Below, one piece after another: positions 33,712 through 42,972 of a stretch of DNA of 64,000 nucleotides. The stretch is from JANQMY01 sp965227095. GTDB taxonomy: Bacteria > Pseudomonadota > Alphaproteobacteria > JANQMY01. The notes beneath the pieces are model-generated. The model saw nothing but the letters and a program-made list of their open reading frames with translations. It was not told the origin of the DNA and searched no databases. Both the position numbers and the translations under genes were made by a program. The stretch spans positions 124,001-188,000 of the forward strand of contig CBDDFL010000001.1 in assembly GCA_965227095.1 (NCBI GenBank), read 5' to 3'. Position 1 is the stretch's first letter; every line of letters begins with the position of its first letter.

Positions 33712-36258
33712 TCAGCCGTCACACGGCAGGCCCGCTTCTTCAAGCATATCGAGAAATCTGTCGAATGCGGGCCCGTCGGCCGATAAGATTCTCGCCTGGG
33801 AATACAATTGGCCCCGCGTGAGGCCCGGCCATGTTTCTAAGCATTTGGCCAACTCATTCTGAGCTTTTCCTTTTTGCCCCTTGGCCACAAACAGCGCCAC
33901 CTGAGTGATGTCGGGCCAATAGCCGGTTTCCGGGTATTGCCGGGCCTGCGCGCATTCGTGTTCCGCCTTGTCGTATTGACCGTCCAGCAAATAAGCGAAA
34001 GCCAGCCCCCAATGGGCGCTCCATAAAATGGGGTCGCGAGGCGATAGTTTTATGACGCGTTGAAAATGGTCTGCGGCCTCTGCGGATTTATCGATGCCCC
34101 GCAAGGCGAGCGCCATGCCATAATTCGCATAGACAAAACGCGGATTGAGATCGAGCGCCGTTTGGAACTCAAACATGGCATCGTTGAGTTGGCGGCGCGC
34201 CAATAGAACCAGTCCGAGGGCGTAGTGGCCCAACGGATCATAAAAATCGAGGGAAACGGCATGGCGGCCATGCCGCTCTCCATCTTCTAGAATGCTCTCG
34301 GCCTCCCTGGGATCGCCAACTAAGATGGAGAGATATCGCAGCACCGCAATATAGGCATGACCTCGGTGAAAATTTGGATCCCGTTGGACCACATCTTGGA
34401 AAAGTCGATCCGCTTCCATCATGTCGTCTGGATTAAACCGGGTGAGATGCCAAACCGCCTTTTGAAAAACATCCCAAAGTTCCAGCGAACCGATTTTCTT
34501 GCCCACGGCGCGTTCGCGCTCCACATGGCTCAGTTCCGGCTCTATGGACCCCACAATATGATCCGTTATCTCGTCCTTAAAATCGAAGATGGCATCCATG
34601 GATCCATCAAATTGATCCGTCCAAACAAGACGTCCCGTGTCGCCATCTATCAATTGGGCGCTAACGCGAATGCGTGGGCCGGCCATGCGCACGCTGCCTT
34701 CCAAAATGTAGTCAACATCCAATTCACTTGCGATGAGTTGGGTGTTTGCCGCGCGGTCTTGATAGGCAAAGCTGGAATCGCGGGTAACCACATCGAACCA
34801 GCGAAACTTGGTAAGCTCCGTGATAAGATCATCCGCCAAGCCCTGGCCAATATAATCCTGGGTAACGTCGCCCGATAAGTTCGCAAAGGGCAGGACGGCC
34901 ACACAAGGGCGTTTGATGGTCTGCACGGAGAGCGAAGAGGTGTGAGGTCCGTTCTCCAGACGTTCCGGTGTCCAGCCATACGAGATGACGGAGGTCTCAA
35001 AGTCCTCGAAGTGCAACTCTCCAACCTGATCAAACAGGTCCTTCAAAGGGTCAGGCAGAGCATCGCGCACCACGTCGGAAATCACCACCCCTCCAATGGT
35101 GCATGATCTCTGCAAGGCGTCAGCAATGGCAATGGGCGCCCCCAGCACATCATGATCCACAAAGAGAACCGGACCTTTATGCACACCGATGCGTTGTTCG
35201 ATGGGGGCATTCAGAGCCGTCTGGTCTTTGTCGGCCATATCCTCTTGCATCGCCAGACTTGCTTTCACCGCAAGGTCTGGTTTGTCGAAACCGGCCACCA
35301 ATCCATCACCGGCGGTGGAATAAACCGTTCCGCCATGGCGCCCGATATGGGGATCCCATACATGTTCCCGAAGCGTCCGCAGCGCCTCCAATGTGCCCGT
35401 TTCGTCATTTCCCATATGACGGCTGAAGCCGACCACATCGGCGGCGAGAATGGTGGTGTTTTTCCGCACCGGATCGGACCGCAGCGGAGGTGATGGCGAG
35501 CGGTGCTGTGTGCCGTCTTCGGTCTCCGACTTAAGCCGTTGCCAGTGAGCCTCCAGGTGATGGGCATCGGCGGGATCAACCTGTTTCAGCTGAGCAAGGG
35601 CAATTGCAAGGTGAGCCTCCGCTTCTTGCGGACGCCCCGCCTGGAGGAGAAGCTCTATCAGCCTGGCGTGGGCTGCTTGATCTTGGCCCTCTAGCTTCGC
35701 CGCTTTGCGGGCAAATGGCAGCGCCGCATCGGGATCGTCAGCCAGACGGTCCACCAAAACATGCAGCAGCTTGCTATAAAGATCTTCCGCCTCATCCGCT
35801 TGGCGAACCCGCCATGCTTCGAACGACGGCTGATCAAGCATTTCAAGCCCGCTGAATTGACGGCCTTTGAACTTTTTTTCAACGTCGATCAGGTCGCTCA
35901 GCGAAAAATCCGCCGGATGGCTGAGGCATTTTTTTGCCTCTAGAAAATCAACGGTTCCGCCGGCGCACTCAAGCTGAACCGCGTCCCGGTCGGCAACGAT
36001 CCGCCAACGCTGGCTCTCGTCTTGCTCTATCTTGTCAAATACGGCACGCAAGCGACTTAGGGCCCAACGCAGGGATCCTTTCGGATCCAGCGACTCGGCC
36101 CACAGTAAATCGCTCAGATGATCGCGCCGGTGCTTTCTGCCGGAAACAGCCAGATACCCCAACAAACCGCGCACTTTTCGAGAGGGCGGCAAGTCGACGG
36201 TTTCGCCATTCCATAACAGGCGAAATTCACCCAGCGTTTGAAGGTCAAACACGCGCAA
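33712..36258 (-). CDS. Winged-helix / degenerate cyclase / TolB-like / TPR regulator
   Basis: An 848-residue paralogue of the neighbouring 768-residue protein with the same order: winged helix (1-95, GLLGYLAVSGRKHRRDHLSDLLW), a longer BTAD-like helical region (to about 250), cyclase-like domain (265-430), TolB-like block (AVLPFANLSGDVTQDYIGQGLADDL) and TPR helices. Metal Asps are present (Asp274, Asp318), but the GDGVNxAAR loop is replaced by GAPIAIADAL, so the Asn and Arg that stabilise the transition state are both Ala. It is probably cyclase-dead, perhaps a nucleotide sensor or heterodimer partner of the other protein. TPR units use consensus-like repeats. Likely the first gene of the pair. 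Confidence 0.83.
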   Translation of the reverse strand: MRVFDLQTLGEFRLLWNGETVDLPPSRKVRGLLGYLAVSGRKHRRDHLSDLLWAESLDPKGSLRWALSRLRAVFDKIEQDESQRWRIVADRDAVQLECAGGTVDFLEAKKCLSHPADFSLSDLIDVEKKFKGRQFSGLEMLDQPSFEAWRVRQADEAEDLYSKLLHVLVDRLADDPDAALPFARKAAKLEGQDQAAHARLIELLLQAGRPQEAEAHLAIALAQLKQVDPADAHHLEAHWQRLKSETEDGTQHRSPSPPLRSDPVRKNTTILAADVVGFSRHMGNDETGTLEALRTLREHVWDPHIGRHGGTVYSTAGDGLVAGFDKPDLAVKASLAMQEDMADKDQTALNAPIEQRIGVHKGPVLFVDHDVLGAPIAIADALQRSCTIGGVVISDVVRDALPDPLKDLFDQVGELHFEDFETSVISYGWTPERLENGPHTSSLSVQTIKRPCVAVLPFANLSGDVTQDYIGQGLADDLITELTKFRWFDVVTRDSSFAYQDRAANTQLIASELDVDYILEGSVRMAGPRIRVSAQLIDGDTGRLVWTDQFDGSMDAIFDFKDEITDHIVGSIEPELSHVERERAVGKKIGSLELWDVFQKAVWHLTRFNPDDMMEADRLFQDVVQRDPNFHRGHAYIAVLRYLSILVGDPREAESILEDGERHGRHAVSLDFYDPLGHYALGLVLLARRQLNDAMFEFQTALDLNPRFVYANYGMALALRGIDKSAEAADHFQRVIKLSPRDPILWSAHWGLAFAYLLDGQYDKAEHECAQARQYPETGYWPDITQVALFVAKGQKGKAQNELAKCLETWPGLTRGQLYSQARILSADGPAFDRFLDMLEEAGLPCDG

Positions 36259-36427
36259 GGCCCCAAATGTGAAAGGCCACCAAGAGTGGCTCTGATTTCA
36301 CGACAGATCTTCGCTCACTTTGCCCATGAGCACCCTTAGGGATTAAAACAATTCATCAGCGCTGGCAAAGACAATTGAGCACCCTATACTCGCGCAAAAG
36401 CCGACTGAAAAAAAGAGGAGCGCAACG

Positions 36428-37243
36428 ATGTCCAAGGAATACAACGATATCATCTTTGAGATCGAAGACCCGGTTGCCGTCATTCGGCTCAACCGGCCGG
36501 ATCGCCTCAATGCCATCACTTACAAAATGCTGGCCGAATTGCGGGAGGCGATTGACCGGGCAACCGGCGACGAACGGGTCGTGGGCATTGTTATAACCGG
36601 AGAAGGCCGGGGATTTTGCGCCGGGCTGGATTCCGAAGTTCTTGCGCAAACCGCAGCGGCCGGCAAAACCACAAGCAGTCAGGACACCGCTCAGCGGGAC
36701 GATGTGCCTGGCATGTTCACTTATTTCCTGAACGTTCCCAAACCGATCATTGCCGCCGTAAATGGCGTGGCGGCAGGGGGCGGGTTCGTCTTGCCTGCCA
36801 TGGCCGACATACGATTTGCGTCAACGGAAGCCGCTTTCACCACAGTGTTTTCAAAGCGCGGCCTTATATCAGAGCACGGACTAAGCTGGATCATGCCCCG
36901 CCTTGTGGGGCCAGGCCGCGCACTGGACCTGTTATGGACATCCCGCAAGATCGGCGCCGACGAAGCGCTGAAGATGGGTCTGGTTGAATATGTGGTGCCG
37001 CATGACGACCTGCTGACCGCTGCCAAAGACTATGTCATCACGCTCTCAGAGACGGTTGCACCATCCTCACTTGCAGAAACCAAGCGTCTTCTCTATCGGC
37101 ATATGGGGATTGAGTATCAGCCGGCCTTGGAAGAAACCCAAACAGCGATGGAAGAAAGCCTGACGCGTGTGGATGCCAAGGAAGGTGTTCAGTCCTTCAT
37201 CGAGCGGCGCCCACCGAACTTCCCAAGATTAGGCGCGAAGTGA
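36428..37243 (+). CDS. Enoyl-CoA hydratase/isomerase family protein
   Basis: A 271-residue crotonase-fold protein. The oxyanion-hole segments are GRGFCAGLDSE and NGVAAGGGFVLPAMADIRFA. A Glu in LISEHGLSW corresponds to Glu164 of rat enoyl-CoA hydratase, but the position of Glu144 is Val in GGGFVLP, so plain hydration of enoyl-CoA is not assured and isomerase, hydrolase or another crotonase reaction may apply. AGGAGCGC precedes the ATG. It faces the YdjM-like gene across 1 bp, convergently. Another crotonase gene lies 620 bp away, and the aldehyde dehydrogenase follows, suggesting an acyl-CoA pathway. Confidence 0.85.
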   Translation: MSKEYNDIIFEIEDPVAVIRLNRPDRLNAITYKMLAELREAIDRATGDERVVGIVITGEGRGFCAGLDSEVLAQTAAAGKTTSSQDTAQRDDVPGMFTYFLNVPKPIIAAVNGVAAGGGFVLPAMADIRFASTEAAFTTVFSKRGLISEHGLSWIMPRLVGPGRALDLLWTSRKIGADEALKMGLVEYVVPHDDLLTAAKDYVITLSETVAPSSLAETKRLLYRHMGIEYQPALEETQTAMEESLTRVDAKEGVQSFIERRPPNFPRLGAK

Positions 37244-37244
37244 T

Positions 37245-37829
37245 TTACCAGACGCCAAACTGCTTGAGGAAGTAGGCCGGAACCGCCACATGGGCCAGCA
37301 AGCCAATACTCATTGCCGTGCGCGGAATAGGCTTCGGAAACCGAGTCCACAAAGTCACAACCAGAATTATGGCGAAAATGACCTCAAAGCCCGCGACCCA
37401 AAGGCCAAAATGATCCGGGTCCCAATAAGACAGCGGGCTTTCAAAGCGCCACGTGGTGAAGGGCCAGAAATGGGCATGGGCATCATCATTGTGGACGGGA
37501 AAATCAAAACTCACATGCAACAGCGCGGACACTGCGAACACAAACACAATCTGCCATCCGCGCCACCATGCCAGCAACGCCGCGCTCGCGTATAGGGGGA
37601 ACGAATTGGCGATCATGCCAATGCTCTGCCAAAACGGCGTGAAGTAGATCTCGCGCCAAATGAGGTCTTCCGGCTGCCCCATCAAAAGGCGTGTCCAGAA
37701 ATACATCACAAAAATAGATAGGTCCGCGATGATCGCGCCGATCAAAACCGCCCAATTGCGACCTGTGTGTTGCTCACCCGGTTTTGCAAGAACAGCAGCA
37801 CTGACCAGCACATGGGTGGGGGTGTTCAC
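37245..37829 (-). CDS. Membrane protein, YdjM/DUF457-like metal-dependent hydrolase
   Basis: A 194-residue membrane protein with about five helices. It begins MNTPTHVLVSAAVLA, and GAIIADLSIFVMY and LLHVSFDFPVHNDDAHAHFWPF carry the His/Asp residues typical of the YdjM/DUF457 group of inner-membrane putative metal hydrolases. The family has no proven reaction. The protein contains no signal peptide apart from the first helix. It is convergent with the crotonase-fold gene at 36428-37243 and separated by 33 bp from the other crotonase gene in the same direction. Confidence 0.6.
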   Translation of the reverse strand: MNTPTHVLVSAAVLAKPGEQHTGRNWAVLIGAIIADLSIFVMYFWTRLLMGQPEDLIWREIYFTPFWQSIGMIANSFPLYASAALLAWWRGWQIVFVFAVSALLHVSFDFPVHNDDAHAHFWPFTTWRFESPLSYWDPDHFGLWVAGFEVIFAIILVVTLWTRFPKPIPRTAMSIGLLAHVAVPAYFLKQFGVW

Positions 37830-37862
37830 AGCGTTCCCCGGATCACACCACGTGCCGTCGCT

Positions 37863-38660
37863 TTATTGCCCCTTGAATTCAGGCATTCTTTTTTCAAGGA
37901 ACGCTTTCATGCCCTCTGCTGCATCTTCGCTTTTCAACAAAGGAAGGAGTTGCAGATAGACGTGATGCACATGTTCGGTGAAGGGCTCGTTCATTCCCAT
38001 ACGCATCATGCGTTTGGACGCCTGTACCGCCAATGGCGCGTTCTCGGCAATTTCCTTCGCCATGGCGCGTGCTTCATTCATAAGTTCCTGTGTGGGGACA
38101 ACTTTGTTGGCAAGGCCTTCGTTGAGACATTCATCGGCACTGAGTGTGCGTCCGGTAAAGATGATTTCCGAAGCCTTGGCCCACCCCAGCATCCGCGGCA
38201 AGAACCAGGTGCCACCTGATTCCGGAACGATGCCCCGTTTCGTAAAAGCCGCCGCCATTTTTGCATTCTCGGCCATGATGCGAATATCGCACCCGAGGGC
38301 TGTATCCATGCCATACCCGGCAGCACCCCCATTCAAGGCACAGATCGTCGGTGTATCCATGTTGTGCAGAACCGTCGGCGGCGTATTCCGAAGATCGAGG
38401 TTGTTGACGCCAACACTGTTCGCAGAGATCCCCTCGCCCTTCGTCGCCGTTTGCAGGTTGAGCCCTGCGCAGAACGCGCGGCCGGCCCCTGTTAGAATGA
38501 CAGCGCGCACCTCTTTATCCGCATCGGCTTTTAACAGCAGCTCTGACAACCGGTCGAGCATGGGCCCTGAGATGGTGTTCATGCGTTCCGGCGCATTAAG
38601 CGTGATCGTCGCGACATTGTCTTCTACCGAATAGAGTACTTCGTCCTGTGCATCAGTCAT
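37863..38660 (-). CDS. Enoyl-CoA hydratase/isomerase family protein
   Basis: A 265-residue crotonase-fold protein starting at the ATG at 38660 (AGAGGATAG before it), not at the upstream end of the frame. Oxyanion-hole segments are GRAFCAGLNLQ and NGGAAGYGMDTALGCDIR, and Glu in VPESGGTWFLPR matches the Glu164 position of classical hydratase. The Glu144 position is Asp in GMDTALG, again a non-standard pair. Probable beta-oxidation-like or aromatic CoA metabolism. The aldehyde dehydrogenase gene diverges from it 109 bp away, so they could share a promoter region. Confidence 0.85.
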   Translation of the reverse strand: MTDAQDEVLYSVEDNVATITLNAPERMNTISGPMLDRLSELLLKADADKEVRAVILTGAGRAFCAGLNLQTATKGEGISANSVGVNNLDLRNTPPTVLHNMDTPTICALNGGAAGYGMDTALGCDIRIMAENAKMAAAFTKRGIVPESGGTWFLPRMLGWAKASEIIFTGRTLSADECLNEGLANKVVPTQELMNEARAMAKEIAENAPLAVQASKRMMRMGMNEPFTEHVHHVYLQLLPLLKSEDAAEGMKAFLEKRMPEFKGQ

Positions 38661-38769
38661 GGCTATCCTCTTTCTATTGTCAGTTTTCTTTCGGCCAGCA
38701 TAGCTTGCGTCACTGGCGAGGGAAACACATGATAAGGCCCCCAGGTGAGACACGAGGAAGCTCCTATAC

Positions 38770-40161
38770 ATGACCAACGAATTGACCATTGTGAGCCCCG
38801 TTGACGGCAGCATTTATGCCAGCCGGCCCGCGGCAACAGCGAACGAGGTGGCGCGCGTTTTCAATCAAGCGGCGGCGGCACAACGTGACTGGGCCCCTAC
38901 GTCAATCGCCGAGCGGGCCGAGTTTTGCGCGCGGTTTGTCGACGCTTTCGTCGCCATGCAAGACGACATGGTTCCGGAACTTGCGTGGCAAATGGGACGC
39001 CCCATCTCGGCCGGTGCCGGGGAGATTCGCGGCTTCGAAGAACGGGCGCGTCATATGATTTCCATCGCGGAAGACGCGTTAGCGCCGCTGCGCCCCTCTC
39101 CGATAGATGGATTTGACAGATATATTGAGCGCAGCCCGCTTGGCGTTGTTTTTGTTATCGCCGCATGGAATTACCCCTATTTGATCGCGGTCAATTCCGT
39201 CGTACCGGCCCTGATGGCAGGCAATGCCGTGGTCCTTAAACATTCCAGCCAAACATTATTGTGCGCGGAACGGTTTCAAATGGCGTTTGATGCAGCCGGC
39301 CTGCCCCCACACACGTTTCAAACCATACACACAGACCACGCAACAACGGCTGCCGCCATTCAACACCCCAACACCTCATTTGTTGCCTTCACGGGGTCCG
39401 TCGCCGGTGGCCACAGCATTCAGCAAGCAGCCGCCAACCGGTTTATTGGCGTGGGGCTTGAGTTGGGCGGCAAAGACCCCGCCTATGTGCGCGCTGATGC
39501 GAATCTGTCCTTTGCCGTGGAAAACCTTGTGGACGGCGCTTTCTTTAATTCGGGACAATCCTGCTGCGCAAAAGAACGTCTTTACGTGCATGGGGACATT
39601 TATGATCAGTTTGTAGATGCATTTGTCAGCATGACGTCCCAATACCGCCTTGGAAATCCGTTGGATCCGGACACGAATTTAGGCCCGATGGTGCGCACCA
39701 GCGCCGCTCAGTTCGTGCAAACACAAATCGATGATGCTTGCCTTAAAGGGGCGCGGGCGTTGATCGATACGGCATCCTTTTCGCAAGCGAAAGAAGGCAC
39801 GCCTTACCAGGCCCCCCAAGTGCTGGTGGATGTGGACCATTCCATGGATGTGATGACTGAAGAGAGCTTTGGGCCCGTCATTGGCATTATGAAAGTCGGA
39901 GATGACGACGAGGCCATCCGCTTGATGAATGACAGCCCTTTCGGGCTTACCGCGTCTGTCTGGACCGAAGATGCCGCCGCCGCCCGTACCATTGGGGGGC
40001 AGATCAACACCGGCACTTGGTTCATGAACCGATGCGATTATCTTGATCCGTCGCTTGCCTGGACAGGGGTGGGCGATTCAGGCCGTGGATGCACCTTGTC
40101 AAAAATTGGATATGAGCAGCTAACCCGCCCCAAGAGTTTTCACTTGAGACTTTCGACTTAA
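38770..40161 (+). CDS. NAD(P)-dependent aldehyde dehydrogenase
   Basis: A 463-residue ALDH superfamily enzyme. The catalytic Cys is Cys265 in FFNSGQSCCAKERL, with the general base Glu231 in LELGGKDP, and VFVIAAWNYPYLIAVN forms the Asn-bearing active-site segment. GNAVVLKHSSQT and FTGSVAGGH form the cofactor site. It oxidises an aldehyde to the acid with NAD(P); the length is short of the usual 480-500, and the N-terminal region is compact, as in succinate-semialdehyde and coniferyl aldehyde types. It is divergent from the crotonase gene and convergent with the ABM gene. The aldehyde may come from the P450/BVMO or alcohol pathways of the region, but there is no direct evidence. Confidence 0.93.
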   Translation: MTNELTIVSPVDGSIYASRPAATANEVARVFNQAAAAQRDWAPTSIAERAEFCARFVDAFVAMQDDMVPELAWQMGRPISAGAGEIRGFEERARHMISIAEDALAPLRPSPIDGFDRYIERSPLGVVFVIAAWNYPYLIAVNSVVPALMAGNAVVLKHSSQTLLCAERFQMAFDAAGLPPHTFQTIHTDHATTAAAIQHPNTSFVAFTGSVAGGHSIQQAAANRFIGVGLELGGKDPAYVRADANLSFAVENLVDGAFFNSGQSCCAKERLYVHGDIYDQFVDAFVSMTSQYRLGNPLDPDTNLGPMVRTSAAQFVQTQIDDACLKGARALIDTASFSQAKEGTPYQAPQVLVDVDHSMDVMTEESFGPVIGIMKVGDDDEAIRLMNDSPFGLTASVWTEDAAAARTIGGQINTGTWFMNRCDYLDPSLAWTGVGDSGRGCTLSKIGYEQLTRPKSFHLRLST

Positions 40162-40162
40162 A

Positions 40163-40468
40163 CTAAGGCTCGACCGCACGCTGTTCCTGCACCTCAAAAA
40201 TGGTGATGTCAGGGTCGCCGGTTGCCAAATCTCGGGCTTTTGAAATGAACTCAAGGCAATAGTCTTGCTTAAAATGGAAATCGACGGCCGCTTGATCCTT
40301 CCATTTCTCTAAAAACAGGAACTGACCCGGCACCATGCCGTCTTCGTAAAACCCATATTCAAGGCATCCGGCTTCCATGCGGGAGGCCCTGGTTTGCGCC
40401 TCGGCGATTTGGAGGAATCTCGTGCGATTTCCTTCTGCCACAACAGCGCGGCCCGTGATGATGATCAT
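40163..40468 (-). CDS. Antibiotic biosynthesis monooxygenase (ABM) domain protein
   Basis: A 101-residue ABM/YgiN-like protein: IIITGRAVVAEGNRTRFLQIAEAQTRASRMEAGCLEYGFYED in two halves, then FLFLEKWKDQAAVDFHF and the closing strand. The dimeric ferredoxin-like fold is shared by quinol monooxygenases, heme-degrading proteins and uncharacterised stress proteins, so activity is open. The gene lies 12 bp after the LysR stop in the same direction and is likely co-transcribed with it. It is convergent with the ALDH gene, stops 1 bp apart. Confidence 0.8.
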   Translation of the reverse strand: MIIITGRAVVAEGNRTRFLQIAEAQTRASRMEAGCLEYGFYEDGMVPGQFLFLEKWKDQAAVDFHFKQDYCLEFISKARDLATGDPDITIFEVQEQRAVEP

Positions 40469-40480
40469 AAGTTGCTCCGT

Positions 40481-41335
40481 CTACTGTAGATTTAAGCGTC
40501 CAATTTCGTTTTTAACCTCATCCACAAATTTGCGAATGGCCGGTTTGTTGTAAGCGGTCTTTTGCCCAATGATGGTGACGGGCCGCGTCAATTGAGGCGT
40601 TACGGGGTGAATTTTCTTTGGCGAGATCCGCATGGCCCGCGCCACACCCAGCGGCACCAGCCCCACGCCAAACCCCACATTGGCAACTTGCGCCACTGCG
40701 AAGAATGTTTCCAGTGTTTGCGTTGGACGTAAGCCCAATGTCGATGCGGCAGCCCCAAGAGACCGCCAGGTCACGGATTGCGGCTCGATCGATAATAGGG
40801 TCGCATTCGCCTCGCGGTCTAATTGTGATTTGTTGCCAATCAGAACCATAGGCTCACGAAAAACCGTTTCACCGACGATCCCGGAGGGTAGTTTCTCAAG
40901 ACCGCTGCACAAGCCCAACATATATTCCCCCGACCGCACCCGGTCGAGAACAACGGGGCTGCGGTGCGTATGAGGCGACAAGCGCAGACCAGGCGTTGCT
41001 TTTTCGGCCCGGTGAAGCACTTCCGCCCCCCAAGAACACAACAAGGATTCAGATACCCCCACGGTGACATCCATATGGCTGCCGGATTGCTGGGTCGCGA
41101 GCACGCTTCTCAGTTCGCTGAGTAATGGCTGGGCTTGCGAAACAAGCCGAAGTCCTGTTTCGGTGAGCGCCACCCCCCGCCCTTTCTTTTCAATCACGGG
41201 TTCTCCGATGGCGGCTTCCAATGCGGCCAGCCGTTTGCTTACCGCAGACTGGGTAATCCGTAACCGTGTCGCCGTCTTGGTGATCGTATCTTCGCGGGCC
41301 AGAACAATCAGCGCTTCTATGTTCTCGATCATCAT
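40481..41335 (-). CDS. LysR family transcriptional regulator
   Basis: A 284-residue LysR-type protein. The winged HTH is in the first 60 residues: ENIEALIVLAREDTITKTATRLRITQSAVSKRLAALEAAIGEPVIEKKGRGVALTE spans it in sections, and the effector-binding domain fills the rest. Divergent from a TauE/SafE permease gene across 92 bp, where it probably regulates that gene in response to the permease cargo. The gap holds AAGAA-N9-TTCTT (41347-41365) as a candidate site. ABM follows in the same transcript. Confidence 0.88.
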   Translation of the reverse strand: MMIENIEALIVLAREDTITKTATRLRITQSAVSKRLAALEAAIGEPVIEKKGRGVALTETGLRLVSQAQPLLSELRSVLATQQSGSHMDVTVGVSESLLCSWGAEVLHRAEKATPGLRLSPHTHRSPVVLDRVRSGEYMLGLCSGLEKLPSGIVGETVFREPMVLIGNKSQLDREANATLLSIEPQSVTWRSLGAAASTLGLRPTQTLETFFAVAQVANVGFGVGLVPLGVARAMRISPKKIHPVTPQLTRPVTIIGQKTAYNKPAIRKFVDEVKNEIGRLNLQ

Positions 41336-41427
41336 TCAGTCTCAATAAGAATATATAATTTTCTTTCTATTCGCTTTTTTCATGTGAAGTCGAGCCCTAT
41401 TTTGACCCAAACCACGGGAGGGTTCTT

Positions 41428-42171
41428 TTGCTGTACATCCTTATTCTCATCGGCGTTGCCGTCACAAGCTTCATTTCAGCTGTCTTAGGCATGGCCGGCG
41501 GCATGATTTTGATGGGGATTTATACGTGGCTGTTGCCCGTGTCGGCCGCAATGATCCTGCATGGTGTAACGCAGGCGGCGTCAAACGGCTTTCGCGCGTT
41601 TCTTCTGCGCGACCACATCAATTACGCCGTGCTGCGCATTTACGTGTTTGGCGCTGTGCTTGCGCTTGGCGTTTTTTCCATTGTGCAATTGGTGCCGAGC
41701 AAAGCTGTTATCTTCATATTGATCGGGATTTTTCCGATTTCAGCGCTTCTGCTTAAGAATGCCCCGTTCCTTGAAATTCAACGCCCGGAAACCGCCTTTA
41801 CCAGTGGCATTGTTGTGACCGCCGCTCAATTGATGGCCGGGGCATCCGGCCCCGTCTTGGATGTGTTCTATGTCAAAAGCACCATGAACAAGAACGCGGT
41901 GATCGCCACAAAAGCGGTCACGCAAACCTTGGGGCATGTGCTGAAAATTCTCTATTACGGCGTAATCGTGGGCCTGGTGGCGGAAGACGGCGCGCTCCCC
42001 TATTGGATCTTTCCGGCGGTAATTCTGACGGCAATGGCGGGAACACGCACCGGCCGCATCGTGTTTGACCGCTTGAGCGAAGGCCAGTTCCGCACCGCCA
42101 GCCGCATCGCCGTGGTGACCATCGGTGTGATCTACCTGATGAAAGGTATTCAGGAACTGGTGGCTGCCTAG
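41428..42171 (+). CDS. Sulfite exporter TauE/SafE family permease
   Basis: A 247-residue inner-membrane protein with about eight helices of the TauE/SafE family. GMAGGMILMGIYTWLLPVSAAMILHGVTQAASNGFRA carries the first repeat (seen in two pieces), with GASGPVLDVFYVKS in the second. Members export sulfite, sulfoacetate or other small anions, so the cargo is unknown. It starts with TTG at 41428, and GGGAGG at 41416-41421 supports it. LysR control from the divergent gene is likely. The nearby GST gene is convergent, 11 bp from its stop. Confidence 0.87.
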   Translation: MLYILILIGVAVTSFISAVLGMAGGMILMGIYTWLLPVSAAMILHGVTQAASNGFRAFLLRDHINYAVLRIYVFGAVLALGVFSIVQLVPSKAVIFILIGIFPISALLLKNAPFLEIQRPETAFTSGIVVTAAQLMAGASGPVLDVFYVKSTMNKNAVIATKAVTQTLGHVLKILYYGVIVGLVAEDGALPYWIFPAVILTAMAGTRTGRIVFDRLSEGQFRTASRIAVVTIGVIYLMKGIQELVAA

Positions 42172-42182
42172 GCAGTTCTTCG

Positions 42183-42944
42183 TCAGACAGCGGAAGAAGG
42201 GGGTCGGTGATCCCGATAGATCTTCCGCACCCAATCCGTTCCCGGATGTTTCGCCCACTCATCAAGTTGCTGCCGAAAAGTGTCCGGCATCGGTTCGGGA
42301 CGGGTCATGTCACAGTCAGGCGGGTTCACGGCCGGCGCAAGATGGGCGCAGGCTGTTAAATCCGCCGCCGAAAACCCATCCCCCACAAGATAGCCGGTGG
42401 CTTGGCTTTTTTCATAAACAAGATCCAAGCTTTCCCGGATGGCATTCATTCCGTCCTCTATGGCTTCCGGCCCTGTGATGCCGTTACCGTCCCGCACCCG
42501 GTCCAGCACCATAGGCAGCAGCCACCGATAGGACAGGCGCACATACCAAGGACGCCCGGTCGAGAACATGTTCGCCATATAGGCCGGATCCCCCATAAGT
42601 GTCGACAACACGGCCCGGCGCGTACGCACCCCAAGGTCTTCATCGAACCGTTCCTGAATGGCCAGGACGTCCCGCCGAGCGGATTCGTCTTTGGGTAAAA
42701 GAGGCTTTGGCGGATATCGGTCGTCAAGCGCTGCAAGGATCGACGCAGACCCGGCCACCACCTCATCGCCAAAGGTCACCACAGGTGTTTTAGGCTGGCC
42801 TGAGAGTTTCGTGATGTAGCCCGCATGGGGGCCGGGCAAACAACTCACCCGTTTGTGGGGCACCCCTTTGTAATCCAGCGCCCAGCGCGCCTTCTCGTTA
42901 AAGGTGGAAAACGGAAACTGATAGAGCGTGACATCAGCGCTCAT
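42183..42944 (-). CDS. Glutathione S-transferase family protein
   Basis: A 253-residue thioredoxin-fold/alpha-helical protein. The start MSADVTLYQFPFSTFNEKARWALDYKGVPHK sits at ATG 42944 after GGGGAGG. The N-terminal segment corresponds to the GST thioredoxin domain: LSGQPKTPVVTFGDEVVAGSASILAALD is the glutathione-binding part, read in two sections. The C-terminal helical domain ends TDWVRKIYRDHR. It may conjugate or isomerise xenobiotics. Divergent from a TetR gene across a perfect palindrome, which strongly suggests TetR-controlled detoxification. Confidence 0.87.
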   Translation of the reverse strand: MSADVTLYQFPFSTFNEKARWALDYKGVPHKRVSCLPGPHAGYITKLSGQPKTPVVTFGDEVVAGSASILAALDDRYPPKPLLPKDESARRDVLAIQERFDEDLGVRTRRAVLSTLMGDPAYMANMFSTGRPWYVRLSYRWLLPMVLDRVRDGNGITGPEAIEDGMNAIRESLDLVYEKSQATGYLVGDGFSAADLTACAHLAPAVNPPDCDMTRPEPMPDTFRQQLDEWAKHPGTDWVRKIYRDHRPPSSAV

Positions 42945-42972
42945 CTGGACCTCCCCGGATTGAGTCAAACTT

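Noticed and set aside
41347..41365. AAGAA-N9-TTCTT as a LysR box
   Set aside because: Only 5-bp arms in an AT-rich gap; location fits but sequence alone is too weak for a feature.
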